Assembly (NCBI RefSeq): GCF_024397855.1
Contig: NZ_CP073343.1
Span: 434,001 to 498,000, forward strand
Length of the DNA: 64,000 nucleotides
Source: Marinomonas rhizomae
GTDB taxonomy: Bacteria; Pseudomonadota; Gammaproteobacteria; Pseudomonadales; Marinomonadaceae
Direction of reading: 5' to 3'
Below are positions 34,028-43,283 of this stretch, in pieces (the first letter of the stretch is position 1; every line of letters starts with the position of its first letter). The translations under genes and the position numbers were made by a program. Under the pieces are notes generated by a model. It saw only the letters and a program-made list of their open reading frames with translations. It had not been told where the DNA came from and did not search any database.

Positions 34028-35073
34028 CTCTTCATGTTAGCGCGCCGAAAGGCGCTCGGTGTTTGTTGTGTCACGCGCGAAAACTCTCGATGGAAGTTAG
34101 ACTTCGTTTGAAAGCCAGAATCCATATAAATCTGGGTAATGGCTTTGTCGGTGGATAGCAGCAGTGCTTTGGCGCGTTCAATACGGTATTCATTCACTAC
34201 TTGTGAAATGTTGCGACCGTAAACTTGATTGATGGCAGCGGAGATTTGACGCGCTGGAATACAGGCTTTTCTAGCGAGTCTATCAAGCGTTAGGTCTGGA
34301 TCAAGAAACACTTCTTTGGTACTCAGCAACACATCTATTTTGTGAATTATGTCTTTCACCTCATCGTCGGTTAATGGATGCTGAGGCTTGTCTTTTGGTT
34401 CTTCTATAAGGTCTGTTTGTTCATCTTTGCTTGGCGAGTCATGGATATTGGGCGCAATACTTAGGCTCATCATAATAACGGCAACTGACAGCATGGGTAG
34501 TAAGACCGCATGGCCAATAGCTAGAATTATCAGTGCATGCTCGCCAGCAAAAAAAGAAAAATCGACAGCTAAAGCACCATCAATCATAGCAGACATTAAG
34601 AGAATACTACCGGCGATGCGTTCGGCTTTTAAGGCGTTGTCGATGTCGGATAAACGCACTTGTTCAGGTAGGTTTGATGTTTTAAATGAGGCGCGAATCA
34701 ATGCAATGCCATAGCTCACATAAAGCAGCGTTAACATTGGGTCCAAAGGTGGTCGCCAAAATGGATAACTGAAAGACGCCAAGGTAACTAAAATAGGCGG
34801 TAAAAAATGCCAAACTTTAAATTTATGGCGCTGATGAGCACTTGAAAAACAGTACCAAGCAGTAACGGGAATACAAGCAGCCAAGATAGGCTGAATCAGA
34901 CGGAATAAAGAATAATCAAAGGTCCAACGTAGACCAACGACGGTCGTTGTTAGCGCACACAAAGCAATAAAAACGAACGCTGACGGTGTGGTTTCTTCGC
35001 GACGAAAAAACAACACGCCAGCCAAAATAGCTAACAGCAAGGCAACCACAAAAGGTAAGGGAATAGCGATCAT
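34024..35073 (-). CDS. AraC-family regulator with membrane N-terminal domain
   Basis: 349 residues. Residues 1 to about 220 are strongly hydrophobic (about seven membrane helices). A charged linker (SPSKDEQTDLIEEPKDKPQ) leads to the C-terminal AraC HTH pair: 'LTLDRLARKACIPARQISAAINQVYGRNI' and 'ITQIYMDSGFQTKSNFHREFSR'. The regulator is therefore membrane-anchored, and its signal is probably sensed in or near the membrane. The flanking hydrolase and DUF805/lipoprotein genes each carry the same box upstream and are its likely targets. Ligand unknown. Confidence 0.87.
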   Translation of the reverse strand: MIAIPLPFVVALLLAILAGVLFFRREETTPSAFVFIALCALTTTVVGLRWTFDYSLFRLIQPILAACIPVTAWYCFSSAHQRHKFKVWHFLPPILVTLASFSYPFWRPPLDPMLTLLYVSYGIALIRASFKTSNLPEQVRLSDIDNALKAERIAGSILLMSAMIDGALAVDFSFFAGEHALIILAIGHAVLLPMLSVAVIMMSLSIAPNIHDSPSKDEQTDLIEEPKDKPQHPLTDDEVKDIIHKIDVLLSTKEVFLDPDLTLDRLARKACIPARQISAAINQVYGRNISQVVNEYRIERAKALLLSTDKAITQIYMDSGFQTKSNFHREFSRVTQQTPSAFRRANMKS

Positions 35074-35129
35074 TTTGGCTCCATCTTTTACTGCTCAGAT
35101 CTTTATTATGTCCTAGATCCTTATCAAGA

Positions 35130-35155
35130 ACGTCCTTAAACCTGATTTAGGACGC
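35130..35155. promoter_or_regulatory. AraC-type box 2 (GTCCT-N-AGGAC)
   Basis: Second copy of the 26-bp box, differing from box 1 at only two central positions. A partial copy (TCCTAGATCC) lies about 20 bp to the left. It sits between the divergent AraC gene and the DUF805 gene. Confidence 0.65.
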
Positions 35156-35221
35156 GAATCTTTCTTTCGCAACGTACTTTAAGCCTTCAATAACTCTTTG
35201 GGTTAATCAAAGGAGAAAAGT

Positions 35222-35575
35222 ATGAACTGGTATTTTGATGCGTGGAAGCGTTATGCGCAATTTTCTGGACGAGCGTCGCTAAAAGCATTTTGGATGTTCT
35301 TTTTGGTGAACTGTTTGATCTCGGTTGTGTTTGTTGTATTGGAAATAGTCTCTCAATCGACATGGAAGATAGAGGCGCTTTATAGCTTGTTGGTTTTCTT
35401 ACCTATGCTGTCTTTGACTGTGCGTAGATTGCATGACACGAACCGTTCGGCCTGGTGGTTGCTGGTGGTCTTGGTGCCTGCTATAGGCATGCTTGTTTTG
35501 CTGGTGCTATTGGCCTTACCAAGTGAGTCGAACAAGGATTTTGGCAATTATCCACAAAACAACGCCATGCTATAA
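35222..35575 (+). CDS. DUF805 membrane protein
   Basis: 117 residues with three or four hydrophobic helices. It begins 'MNWYFDAWKRYAQFSGRASLKAFWMF' and includes 'LTVRRLHDTNRSAWW', both classic DUF805 features, ending 'NKDFGNYPQN'. Function unknown for the family. AGGAG ribosome site. Probably one operon with the lipoprotein gene 13 bp downstream, under box 2. Confidence 0.88.
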   Translation: MNWYFDAWKRYAQFSGRASLKAFWMFFLVNCLISVVFVVLEIVSQSTWKIEALYSLLVFLPMLSLTVRRLHDTNRSAWWLLVVLVPAIGMLVLLVLLALPSESNKDFGNYPQNNAML

Positions 35576-35588
35576 ATAGGAGCGAAAC

Positions 35589-36164
35589 ATGAAAGATGTT
35601 AATAACTTCCCCCACTTATCCACCATGTTATGCGCAATCTTACTGCTTTTGTCTATTTCAGCCTGCAGCAGTGAGTTGGAGAGTGCGGATAAAGATCATC
35701 TGGCGACTACCGAGAGCCTAAAAGCGGTTGTCTACATTGACTCGCCGAAAGTTGGGACTTTGTTGCAACTTCGAGGTATCGCAGGAAAAGGTGTGCTGAT
35801 CTCCAAGAAAAGTAACCGACAAGAAGACCAAGCAACCTGTGTTTCTGCTCCCATTCGACTCGCCGCGGGGGATTTCAGTGGCGACAGCATTGGGATTCAG
35901 TCGGCAGAGCCCATTCGACTGCTTATCTACTCCGACAAGGTCGCAGAAAAATTGATCGCCGGTGATGAAGTGGTCAGCGAACATTATGTTATTACCGATC
36001 AAAACGATGCCGGACTTGGCGACATCAAAATCGAATCTGGCTTAACGCTCAGTTATGGTTTTGTTCTTAACCCTGGTGAATGGTCTTGGTCATCGGTATT
36101 TGGGTTGGATCACCAAGACGTGAATTGCAGTCTTAAAAGTTATGCGTTAAATCGCCCAACTTGA
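35589..36164 (+). CDS. Putative lipoprotein of unknown function
   Basis: 191 residues. Hydrophobic N-terminal stretch (MLCAILLLLSIS) ending in a lipobox SISAC at about residues 22-26, so a lipoprotein is predicted. The mature part is soluble and mostly beta-like ('YIDSPKVGTLLQLRGIAGKG', 'GDEVVSEHYVITDQNDAG'), with two more cysteines near the middle and end that could form a disulfide. I recognise no family. RBS AGGAG. It follows the DUF805 gene and overlaps the 3' end of the converging LysR gene by 18 bp. Confidence 0.75.
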   Translation: MKDVNNFPHLSTMLCAILLLLSISACSSELESADKDHLATTESLKAVVYIDSPKVGTLLQLRGIAGKGVLISKKSNRQEDQATCVSAPIRLAAGDFSGDSIGIQSAEPIRLLIYSDKVAEKLIAGDEVVSEHYVITDQNDAGLGDIKIESGLTLSYGFVLNPGEWSWSSVFGLDHQDVNCSLKSYALNRPT

Positions 36165-36998
36165 GACATTTTTCATGCTGTCTAACAATATCTTTTTTGC
36201 CTGTTCGAAGCCGTCAGGCAGCGTAGTGTTTTTGTGAGATACAAGGTAAATAGGGTAAGTAAATTCGGCTGCGCCTTTTACCTTGTGTAACCGTCCTTCT
36301 TGCAAATATCGATCAACCACTCGTGTGCGGAAATAGCCGTTTCCGCCTTTTGCTAACATGTATTTGAGCGCCATAGGTCCAAGCGAAAATTGCATCGCTG
36401 CTCGGCGATTAAAAGGGACGCAACGATCAAACTGCAGGGTGAACTCTTCCCCCCATTCAATAAATAAATCCGGTGTTTTTCGCTGCTTTGAGACGACGTG
36501 AATGAGTTTTTCCTCCACGATCTGTTCGACGATTAAACCGGGTAAATAGCGTGGACTGTGGACAATAATGGCATCTACTTCTTGTTTCTGTAGGGATTGA
36601 TACAAACTGTCGGTAGTCGTCACTTGGCTGTTGATGACTAAGTGAGGCATGTCGTCACTCATTGCCAGTAGCCAGTCGATCAGTATCGGGTTCCACAGAC
36701 TTATCTCCCCACCGATCCTCAAGGTTTGCTGAGCCTGATAATCTGAAATGCCACAGAGCTGCTTCGCTTGTTCCCAAGCTTCCATCATATTTTTCGCAGG
36801 AGTCACAAAGGCTTCCCCACTTTTGGTTAGCTTAGCACCGGCTCTATTACGCACAAATAAACGGCAATCTAAGGATGACTCCAGAGCTTGAACTCGGGCT
36901 GTTACTGTTGTTTGAGTCACGTGTAGACGTGCTGCAGCCTTGGCAAAAGTACCCGCGTGAATAATTTCGAGAAATGTTCTGGCTTGCTCAATATCCAT
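36147..36998 (-). CDS. LysR-family transcriptional regulator
   Basis: 283 residues: HTH 'MDIEQARTFLEIIHAGTFAKAAARLHVTQTTVTARVQALE' and a LysR effector domain from about 90. The start is taken at MDIEQ (36998), which matches the family N-terminus; the longer frame to 37037 adds a non-conserved segment. It is divergent from an HPP-family membrane protein gene 160 bp away, a plausible target. Effector unknown. Confidence 0.88.
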   Translation of the reverse strand: MDIEQARTFLEIIHAGTFAKAAARLHVTQTTVTARVQALESSLDCRLFVRNRAGAKLTKSGEAFVTPAKNMMEAWEQAKQLCGISDYQAQQTLRIGGEISLWNPILIDWLLAMSDDMPHLVINSQVTTTDSLYQSLQKQEVDAIIVHSPRYLPGLIVEQIVEEKLIHVVSKQRKTPDLFIEWGEEFTLQFDRCVPFNRRAAMQFSLGPMALKYMLAKGGNGYFRTRVVDRYLQEGRLHKVKGAAEFTYPIYLVSHKNTTLPDGFEQAKKILLDSMKNVSSWAI

Positions 36999-37158
36999 CT
37001 TTATTTTAAATGCAATTATATTGCACTTAATCCTCATTTAAATTCGTTATACATGAGGCTATTTTAATCACTAAAATGGCGCCGTTACTAGGAAAACACT
37101 ACAGATCGCTTTAGTTGTTTGAAATCGTTATTTATTTTTGTAAGGCCTCATTCAAGAA

Positions 37159-37881
37159 ATGTTCCTCTCATGTTGTCGTAATATTGCTCTATTTATTGGT
37201 ATTGAAACCAATAAAACTTCTCACTTTGAACGCTTTTTATCAGGTATGACAGCTTGTCTCGCATTAGTTAGTGTTTACTATTTATCGAGCCTGTTTTTAT
37301 CTCTGCCGGATTCATTATTGGTGGTTGCTTCTATTGGAGCCAGTGCGGTTTTATTGTTCGCCATTCCCCATGGTGCTTTGTCTCAACCGTGGCCCTTTGT
37401 TACTGGGCATCTAATATCAGCGCTGATTGGTATTGGCTTTTATCAGGCGTTCGGAGCGTCTTTTGTGACGGGAGCGGCCGCTGTGGGCGTGTCGATTATC
37501 GGCATGCATTACCTGCGTTGCTTGCACCCGCCAGGCGGGTCGACCGCGTTATCGTGTGTGATTGGTGGCAGCAGTATACATGCAATGGGGTTTGAATTTT
37601 TACTGTATCCATTATTGATTAATTTATTAGCGATGCTTGTGTTCGCTTTCATCATCAATAATGCTTTTCACTGGAGGCGTTATCCTGCTTCTTTAAACAT
37701 ATCACTCCATCAAGAAGCCCATGAACAGCACTTGCTTGAAATGGAAGATCTTTATCATGTGCTAGAGCAGGAGGATATTTTTATCGACGTTAGTGCAGAA
37801 GAGCTTATGCACATCTACAACGCCGCAAGAGAGCACGCGAAAGAGCGCCATAAAAGACGTATAGCGAAATTGTCGAGATAG
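37159..37881 (+). CDS. HPP-family membrane protein
   Basis: 240 residues with four or five membrane helices in the first 170 and a charged cytoplasmic tail. The family signature 'LRCLHPPGGSTALSCVIGG' is present near residue 120. HPP proteins of cyanobacteria and plants have been linked to nitrite transport into cells or plastids; bacterial roles are mostly unknown. The C-terminal 60 residues are polar and helical. No strong ribosome site at the ATG, so the exact start is uncertain. Divergent from a LysR gene. Confidence 0.85.
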   Translation: MFLSCCRNIALFIGIETNKTSHFERFLSGMTACLALVSVYYLSSLFLSLPDSLLVVASIGASAVLLFAIPHGALSQPWPFVTGHLISALIGIGFYQAFGASFVTGAAAVGVSIIGMHYLRCLHPPGGSTALSCVIGGSSIHAMGFEFLLYPLLINLLAMLVFAFIINNAFHWRRYPASLNISLHQEAHEQHLLEMEDLYHVLEQEDIFIDVSAEELMHIYNAAREHAKERHKRRIAKLSR

Positions 37882-37988
37882 GGCTCTATCACTTCCATAA
37901 ATCCATTCCTAGATTGATATCTAATGCAAAAGAGCTAACATGTTTTCGCATATTTATTATTATGTCAGACGTTTAAAAAGGAGTTTTT

Positions 37989-38468
37989 ATGACAGTGTTA
38001 ATACGCGAAGCCAAACGAGAAGATTCAAATACCATTCTTAAATTTGTTAAAGAATTGGCAGCTTATGAAAAAGCGGAACATGAAGTACTGGCTACCGAGC
38101 AGATGATTGAAGACTCTATTTTTTCAGAGCACTCGTCTACCAAAGCGCTCATTTGTGAGAAAGGTGGCAATCCAATTGGCTTTGCCGTGTACTTTTTTAA
38201 CTATTCCACATGGCTAGGAAAGCATGGTCTATATCTTGAAGACTTGTTTGTGTCACCGTCGGAACGAGGCAGTGGCGCTGGCAAAGCATTATTAAAGCAT
38301 TTGGCAGGAATTGCCGTTGTGAATGACTGTGGTAGGTTTGAATGGAATGTTTTGGATTGGAATAAACCCGCCATCGACTTCTATGAATCACTAGGCGCAA
38401 AGCCTAAGAGTGAATGGCTAGGTTATCAGTTAACGGGTGAGCATCTGACGGCTCTGGCGGATTCTTAA
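37989..38468 (+). CDS. GNAT acetyltransferase (diamine acetyltransferase-like)
   Basis: 159 residues. The SAT/PaiA-like opening 'IREAKREDSNTILKFVKELAAYEKAEHEV' and 'GLYLEDLFVSPSERGSGAGKALLKHLA', with the acetyl-CoA pyrophosphate loop RGSGAG, point to the spermidine/spermine acetyltransferase group. 'WNVLDWNKPAIDFYESLGA' closes the fold. AGGAG ribosome site. Followed 9 bp later by another GNAT gene, so probably a bicistron. Substrate (polyamine or other amine) unproven. Confidence 0.88.
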   Translation: MTVLIREAKREDSNTILKFVKELAAYEKAEHEVLATEQMIEDSIFSEHSSTKALICEKGGNPIGFAVYFFNYSTWLGKHGLYLEDLFVSPSERGSGAGKALLKHLAGIAVVNDCGRFEWNVLDWNKPAIDFYESLGAKPKSEWLGYQLTGEHLTALADS

Positions 38469-38477
38469 GAGTAGGGT

Positions 38478-38951
38478 ATGGATATTAGGTTTGAACCGAT
38501 TGATATCGATACACACTTTTCTCAATGTGTGGCATTTAGACGGGATGCTTACTTATGCAGCTTCGGAACGGATGTTGGTTTTGAAGATTCAATCATTGGC
38601 TACGAAGCTCTGTTACGACAAAACACGTTAGAAAAAGGTTGGTATTACTTTCATATCTGGCACGAAAGTCAGCTTATCGGTCAGTTGGAGTTTCGATCTT
38701 TTTCTAGGTCTGTTGATACTGGTTATGTTCAATTAATCTATTTGATTCCCGAATATCGAAGTTTAGGCTTAGGAGACAAACTGCAAGAATTTATCTGTGT
38801 TCAATTGATAGAAGCTGGTTGTACAAAAGCAATGCTTTGCGTGAGTAGGATTAATGAACGTGCATTGCGTCATTATACACGCTCAGGTTGGACGTATTTA
38901 TTCCCTAACCCTAAAGGTAAAAACATGGATTTTTATCAACTTGATTTGTAG
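38478..38951 (+). CDS. GNAT acetyltransferase
   Basis: 157 residues. GNAT motif A is 'VQLIYLIPEYRSLGLGDKLQEFI', with the acetyl-CoA loop RSLGLG, followed by 'RINERALRHYTRSGWTYL'. Divergent from the preceding acetyltransferase, not a duplication visible at protein level. Substrate unknown. Probably co-transcribed with the gene 9 bp upstream. Confidence 0.85.
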   Translation: MDIRFEPIDIDTHFSQCVAFRRDAYLCSFGTDVGFEDSIIGYEALLRQNTLEKGWYYFHIWHESQLIGQLEFRSFSRSVDTGYVQLIYLIPEYRSLGLGDKLQEFICVQLIEAGCTKAMLCVSRINERALRHYTRSGWTYLFPNPKGKNMDFYQLDL

Positions 38952-39030
38952 GGACTGGGATTAGAGACTCTAGTTACCCGATTAAAGCACTTAGCTGGGA
39001 TTGTAAGCGCTCTTTATCGAATGATACATT

Positions 39031-39651
39031 CTATTTGGGCTGACACACTTCGATATTCCATAGTTTCATTAATTCAGTAATGGAAGCGTCGAGGTCCGAG
39101 GCATCCACTCCATCTCTAGCTAGTATCGATACACCAAGCAGGAAACTATTGAAGGAAATTCCCATAGACTTAGCGTTCGCTTTTTTGGACAGCTCTCCCA
39201 TAGCGATTGCGCGTTCTACGCATCGCACAAAGCCTTGAAGCGTTCGTGAACGCGAGGCAGTAAGTGGTTCAACAACGTGAGTAAGCTCTGGCGTGGGTGC
39301 GCTCATTGTCCCCAAAGACACCATACATCCCTTGGGATGTCCTGATTCACATTGCATTTTTGTCGAGCGACGGAGCGCAAGCTCAACAGCGTCTCTGGGT
39401 GGAATCTCGTCGTCCCATAGGGAGTCTGTTACGCATGCATAAGTTTCTAAATAACATTGTACAGCTTCATTGAACAATTCCTCTTTAGAGCCAAATGCAG
39501 CGTAAAAGCTTGGCGTAGAAATCCCTCCACCAATATTAGCCTTTAGTTGGCTTAGAGAAGTCATTTCGTAGCCATGTTCCCAGAAAAGATGCATAGCTTG
39601 CACAACTGCTTTCTGGCGATCAAATGTTCTAGGTCTGCCCATTTTTGCCAT
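39031..39651 (-). CDS. TetR-family repressor, likely of the adjacent MFS gene
   Basis: 206 residues: HTH 'GRPRTFDRQKAVVQAMHLFWEHGYEMTSLSQLKANIGG...STPSFYAAFGSKEELFNEA' and a C-terminal ligand domain with 'GHPKGCMVSLGTMSAP'. Start at MAKMGRP (39651), preceded by GGAG. It is divergent from an MFS exporter gene with inverted repeats in the 160-bp gap, the common arrangement for a drug-responsive efflux pair. Ligand unknown. Confidence 0.9.
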   Translation of the reverse strand: MAKMGRPRTFDRQKAVVQAMHLFWEHGYEMTSLSQLKANIGGGISTPSFYAAFGSKEELFNEAVQCYLETYACVTDSLWDDEIPPRDAVELALRRSTKMQCESGHPKGCMVSLGTMSAPTPELTHVVEPLTASRSRTLQGFVRCVERAIAMGELSKKANAKSMGISFNSFLLGVSILARDGVDASDLDASITELMKLWNIEVCQPK

Positions 39652-39672
39652 TTCTTTCTCCATTTCTTTTAT

Positions 39673-39753
39673 GACTTATATACTACTTGATACATAACTT
39701 ATTGACAATGTTAGGTGCTTTGTCATACATTTGTATCGATCGATCTATAAGTC
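39673..39753. promoter_or_regulatory. Candidate TetR operator region
   Basis: Two nested inverted pairs lie between the tetR and MFS starts: GACTTATA (39673-39680) with TATAAGTC (39746-39753), and GATACA (39689-39694) with TGTATC (39732-39737). Spacing is wide, so these may be two separate sites in opposite orientation. Confidence 0.35.
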
Positions 39754-39814
39754 GTCACGGAGACACATAAGTGCCAACGTGTAACCCACCAAATTTTTAA
39801 AGGACAGTTTTTTT

Positions 39815-41029
39815 GTGAATAATTCTCTCAATAAAGCAAATGCGGGAGATCCAGATCGCTTACCTATGTCGGCACTGCTTGCATTGGCGATGACCGGATT
39901 CATTTGTATCGTCACTGAAACATTGCCTGCGGGGCTGCTGTCTCAGATCAGTGCAGGTCTGGAAATAAGCCAAGCTATGGCAGGTCAAATGGTAACTGCA
40001 TATGCGTTGGGGTCGTTGCTTGCGGCCATTCCATTGACAATTGCGACACGTGGCTGGAAGCGGCGTAACGTTCTGCTGCTGACCATCTTCGGTTTCTTCG
40101 TTTTCAACTCGGTTACCGCTTTATCAAGCAACTATGTTCTAACATTGGTTGCTCGTTTCTTCGCGGGTGTTGCAGCTGGACTTGCTTGGAGTCTATTAGC
40201 TGGTTATGCGCGCCGTATGGTCCAGCCCCATCAGCAAGGCCGTGCAATGGCTGTCGCCATGGTCGGTATCCCTCTTGCTTTGTCTTTGGGTGTACCTCTT
40301 GGCACATTTATGGGCGCTACTATCGGTTGGCAAACTGCATTTGGCGTTATGTCAGGTTTGGCACTTGTCTTGATCGTCTGGGTGATAGCGAAGGTTCCTG
40401 ACTATCCGGGACAGTCTGCTCACGAGCGCTTACCGTTGAAGAAAGTCTTCATGAGTCCCGGAGTACGACCAGTACTCTGCGTGGTTATGACATGGATGTT
40501 AGCCCACAATATTCTCTATACCTATATTGCCCCGTTTGTTGAGCAAGCAGGGCTTGGAGAACGAATAGACTTGGTTCTACTTACCTTTGGTCTTGCGGCC
40601 CTTGTCGGTATTTGGTTTGCAGGCATGCTGGTGGACCGCTATTTACGTACTACCGTTCTAACAAGTCTTTTAGCATTCGCTTTAATTGCTTTGATATTTG
40701 GATTTGGTGCTCAATCTCCAGAAATTATCTATATCGGTGTCGCAGTATGGGGCATCACTTTTGGAGGCGCATCCACCTTATTGCAAACCGCATTGGCCGA
40801 TGCTGCAGGTAATGGTGCTGATGTGGCGCTTTCTATGAATGTTGTTGCATGGAATTCAGCTATTGCCTGCGGAGGTATCCTTGGCGGGATACTGCTTGAT
40901 TCAGTAGGTGTTAGCTCTTTCCCTTGGTCTCTGTTGGCCTTACTTTCAATCGCATTTTTAATAGCTTGGTCATATCATTCGCATGCCTTTAAATCTGGGG
41001 CGCGTATTGGTGGAAGGTCGGCCGTTTAA
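39815..41029 (+). CDS. MFS drug/arabinose-type efflux transporter
   Basis: 404 residues, twelve membrane helices, DHA1 family: 'VTETLPAGLLSQISAGLEISQAMAGQMVTAYALG' in TM1-2 and 'YARRMVQPHQQGRAMAVAMVGIPLA' after TM4. Starts with GTG behind AAAGGACAG. Resembles AraJ/YdhP-type exporters. Divergent from a TetR gene that likely represses it. Substrate unknown. Confidence 0.9.
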   Translation: MNNSLNKANAGDPDRLPMSALLALAMTGFICIVTETLPAGLLSQISAGLEISQAMAGQMVTAYALGSLLAAIPLTIATRGWKRRNVLLLTIFGFFVFNSVTALSSNYVLTLVARFFAGVAAGLAWSLLAGYARRMVQPHQQGRAMAVAMVGIPLALSLGVPLGTFMGATIGWQTAFGVMSGLALVLIVWVIAKVPDYPGQSAHERLPLKKVFMSPGVRPVLCVVMTWMLAHNILYTYIAPFVEQAGLGERIDLVLLTFGLAALVGIWFAGMLVDRYLRTTVLTSLLAFALIALIFGFGAQSPEIIYIGVAVWGITFGGASTLLQTALADAAGNGADVALSMNVVAWNSAIACGGILGGILLDSVGVSSFPWSLLALLSIAFLIAWSYHSHAFKSGARIGGRSAV

Positions 41030-41145
41030 CATTGATTGAAAAATGTCTGATTAAGTAGGCCTAACAATCTAAGGACGTTTGACTAAGTATCATTATTTTC
41101 GCGAGCTCTTTGTAGCATCCGAAGGTTTGTATTACTTCGTTTTGT

Positions 41146-41177
41146 AAAACCACACTCACACTTTGGAGTGTGGTTTT
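41146..41177. terminator. Bidirectional terminator
   Basis: AAAACCACACTC and GAGTGTGGTTTT, a perfect 12-bp stem with an 8-nt loop, between the converging MFS and amino-acid ABC genes. Confidence 0.85.
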
Positions 41178-41196
41178 ACTTAGCTATCAACGATAG

Positions 41197-41925
41197 TTAA
41201 AGCACTGCCCCAATAAACTGCTTCAATTCATCGGTTTGTGGGTTGGACAAGATGGTTTTTGGATCGCCTTGTTCCCAGACTTTGCCTTGGTGCATGAAGA
41301 CGACTCGGCTGCCGACGTCGCGGGCGAAATTCATTTCATGAGTAACTAGAACTAAGGTGATGCCTTCTTTCGCCAGTTGTTCGAGTACTTTTAATACTTC
41401 GCCGACTAATTCTGGGTCGAGGGCCGAGGTGATTTCATCACACAGCAATACCTTGGGTGACATGGCTAATGCACGGGCAATGGCAACACGTTGTTGCTGG
41501 CCGCCAGATAACTTTTCTGGGAAACTGTCGAATTTTTCTGCCAGTCCCACTTTTTCCAACATAGCGCGTGCGGTTTTCTCGGCCTCGGCTTTGCTTTTCT
41601 TCAACACAATTGTCGGCGCAAGCATGACGTTTTCGCCCACTGTCATGTGTGGGAATAGGTTGAAGTTTTGGAAGATCATGCCGACGCTAAGTGCAAGACG
41701 ACGCACCTGAATGTCTTCTGTGGTGACTTCTTTACCGTCAACGGTAATGCCGCCTTCTTGGTAATGTTCCAAGCCATTAATACAGCGCAGTAGTGTACTT
41801 TTACCAGAGCCACTTTTGCCGATGATAGACACCACTTCACCTGCTTTGATATCTAGATCAATGCCTTTCAGCACATGATGATCGCCATAGTATTTATGGA
41901 CTTGATGTAAGTTAACGAGAGACAT
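41197..41925 (-). CDS. Polar amino-acid-type ABC transporter ATP-binding protein
   Basis: 242 residues, HisP/GlnQ class. Walker [10 protein letters not shown], signature '[19 protein letters not shown]', Walker B '[14 protein letters not shown]', switch 'VTHEMNFA'. Start at MSLVNLHQ (41925) behind GGAG, overlapping the permease gene by 14 bp. Last gene of the four-gene operon (binding protein, two permeases, ATPase). The operon is divergent from the RpiR gene and the purine-degradation genes, so its cargo may be an amino acid or nitrogenous acid of that pathway (inference). Confidence 0.92.
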   Translation of the reverse strand: MSLVNLHQVHKYYGDHHVLKGIDLDIKAGEVVSIIGKSGSGKSTLLRCINGLEHYQEGGITVDGKEVTTEDIQVRRLALSVGMIFQNFNLFPHMTVGENVMLAPTIVLKKSKAEAEKTARAMLEKVGLAEKFDSFPEKLSGGQQQRVAIARALAMSPKVLLCDEITSALDPELVGEVLKVLEQLAKEGITLVLVTHEMNFARDVGSRVVFMHQGKVWEQGDPKTILSNPQTDELKQFIGAVL

Positions 41926-42562
41926 TGAATTTTTTCTCCAGATGCTTGCTGTACAGAGACAGTGGATAACAAAGTAAGAAGTAGATAAGCGCAACGAGAG
42001 TAAAGACTTTAAAAGGTTCAAACGTGGCGTTGTTTAACATGGTGCCAACTTTAGTCAGTTCGACAAAGCCAATTACTGATGCCAACGCGGTGCCTTTAAT
42101 AACCTGTACCGAGAAGCCAACTGTTGGAGCCGTCGCCACACGAATTGCTTGTGGCAAGATAATAAAGCGCAAGGTTTGTAAAAAGCTCAATCCTAAACAA
42201 CGGCTAGCTTCCCATTGGCCTTTCGGCAAGGTGTCGATACAGCCACGCCAGATTTCTACTAAAAATGCGCTGGTAAAAAACGTCAGCGACAAAATCGCCG
42301 CGCCCCAAGCGGATATTTCATAGCCCAGCATGGACAAGCCAAAAAAGCACAAGAACATTTGCATCAGCAATGGCGTACCTTGAAATAATTCCACGTAGAT
42401 TTTTACGATGCGCTGCATGACTGGATTACGCGTCAAACGCATGGCGGTTAATGCAAGCGCGACGGTTGTGCCACCGATAAACGCCGCCAGTGATAATAAA
42501 ACCGTCCATTGTGTCGCAAACAAAAGATTGCGCAGAATGTCGTAGTTAGAAAATTCGATCAT
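41912..42562 (-). CDS. Amino-acid-type ABC transporter permease
   Basis: 216 residues, about five helices, HisM/GlnP class. 'YVELFQGTPLLMQMFLCFFGL' near residue 55 and the EAA-loop region 'GQWEASRCLGLSFLQTLRFIILPQAI' are diagnostic. It pairs with the second permease encoded upstream to form a heterodimeric channel. Overlaps the ATPase gene by 14 bp. Confidence 0.92.
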   Translation of the reverse strand: MIEFSNYDILRNLLFATQWTVLLSLAAFIGGTTVALALTAMRLTRNPVMQRIVKIYVELFQGTPLLMQMFLCFFGLSMLGYEISAWGAAILSLTFFTSAFLVEIWRGCIDTLPKGQWEASRCLGLSFLQTLRFIILPQAIRVATAPTVGFSVQVIKGTALASVIGFVELTKVGTMLNNATFEPFKVFTLVALIYFLLCYPLSLYSKHLEKKFNVSR

Positions 42563-42610
42563 TGAGTATTCCTCATTTTGCTTTTCATCCTCTTCTTTTT
42601 AAGAATGCCT

Positions 42611-43273
42611 TTAATCGGCTGTACGATAAGCAAATAGGCGTTTTCCTAAAGCGTTGAAAGCAAATCTCAACAAAATAGACAAACCAAGGTACAAGAGCGC
42701 GGTCACGAAGTAGCTTTCAAAAGCACGGAAGTTACGTGATTGCACAAGGTTGGCTGCGTAAGTTAAATCCTCTACTGAGATTTGAGAAATCACAGCTGAC
42801 CCCAGCATGACGATGATGCATTGGCTGGTAAGTGCCGGATAAATTTTTTCAAATGCTGGAACGAAGATCACGCGAGTAAGTGTTTGGCGAAAGTTCAGCC
42901 CTAGTACCTTTGCTGCTTCTATTTGGCCTTTGGAAATACTACCAAGGCCTGCGCGGATAATTTCAGCACTGTAGGCGCCAAGATTGATAGTCAGAGCAAT
43001 CATGCTGGCTTCCCATGGCGACAACATCATGCCAATAGCAGGGAGACCAAAGAAGATAAAAAACAATTGAACAATAAAGGGCGTATTACGGATCAGTTCC
43101 ACATACACACTGACGACGCGTTGACTGGCTCGGTTGCCATATTGGCGAATCGTCGCGCAGGCTGTTCCTAATGCCACGCCCAAGATCGTTGTCAGTACAG
43201 TGAGTTCGACAGTGGTTTTTAAGCCACTGAGGAACACGTCGCTGTATTGCAATAGATCAGAGAAATACAACAT
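42611..43273 (-). CDS. Amino-acid-type ABC transporter permease
   Basis: 220 residues. 'YVELIRNTPFIVQLFFIFFGLP' and 'GQIEAAKVLGLNFRQTLTRVIFVPAF' mark the HisQ/HisM class. Partner of the downstream permease, 48 bp apart. Ten base pairs follow the binding-protein gene, so one transcript is likely. Confidence 0.92.
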   Translation of the reverse strand: MLYFSDLLQYSDVFLSGLKTTVELTVLTTILGVALGTACATIRQYGNRASQRVVSVYVELIRNTPFIVQLFFIFFGLPAIGMMLSPWEASMIALTINLGAYSAEIIRAGLGSISKGQIEAAKVLGLNFRQTLTRVIFVPAFEKIYPALTSQCIIVMLGSAVISQISVEDLTYAANLVQSRNFRAFESYFVTALLYLGLSILLRFAFNALGKRLFAYRTAD

Positions 43274-43283
43274 AACGAAAGCC

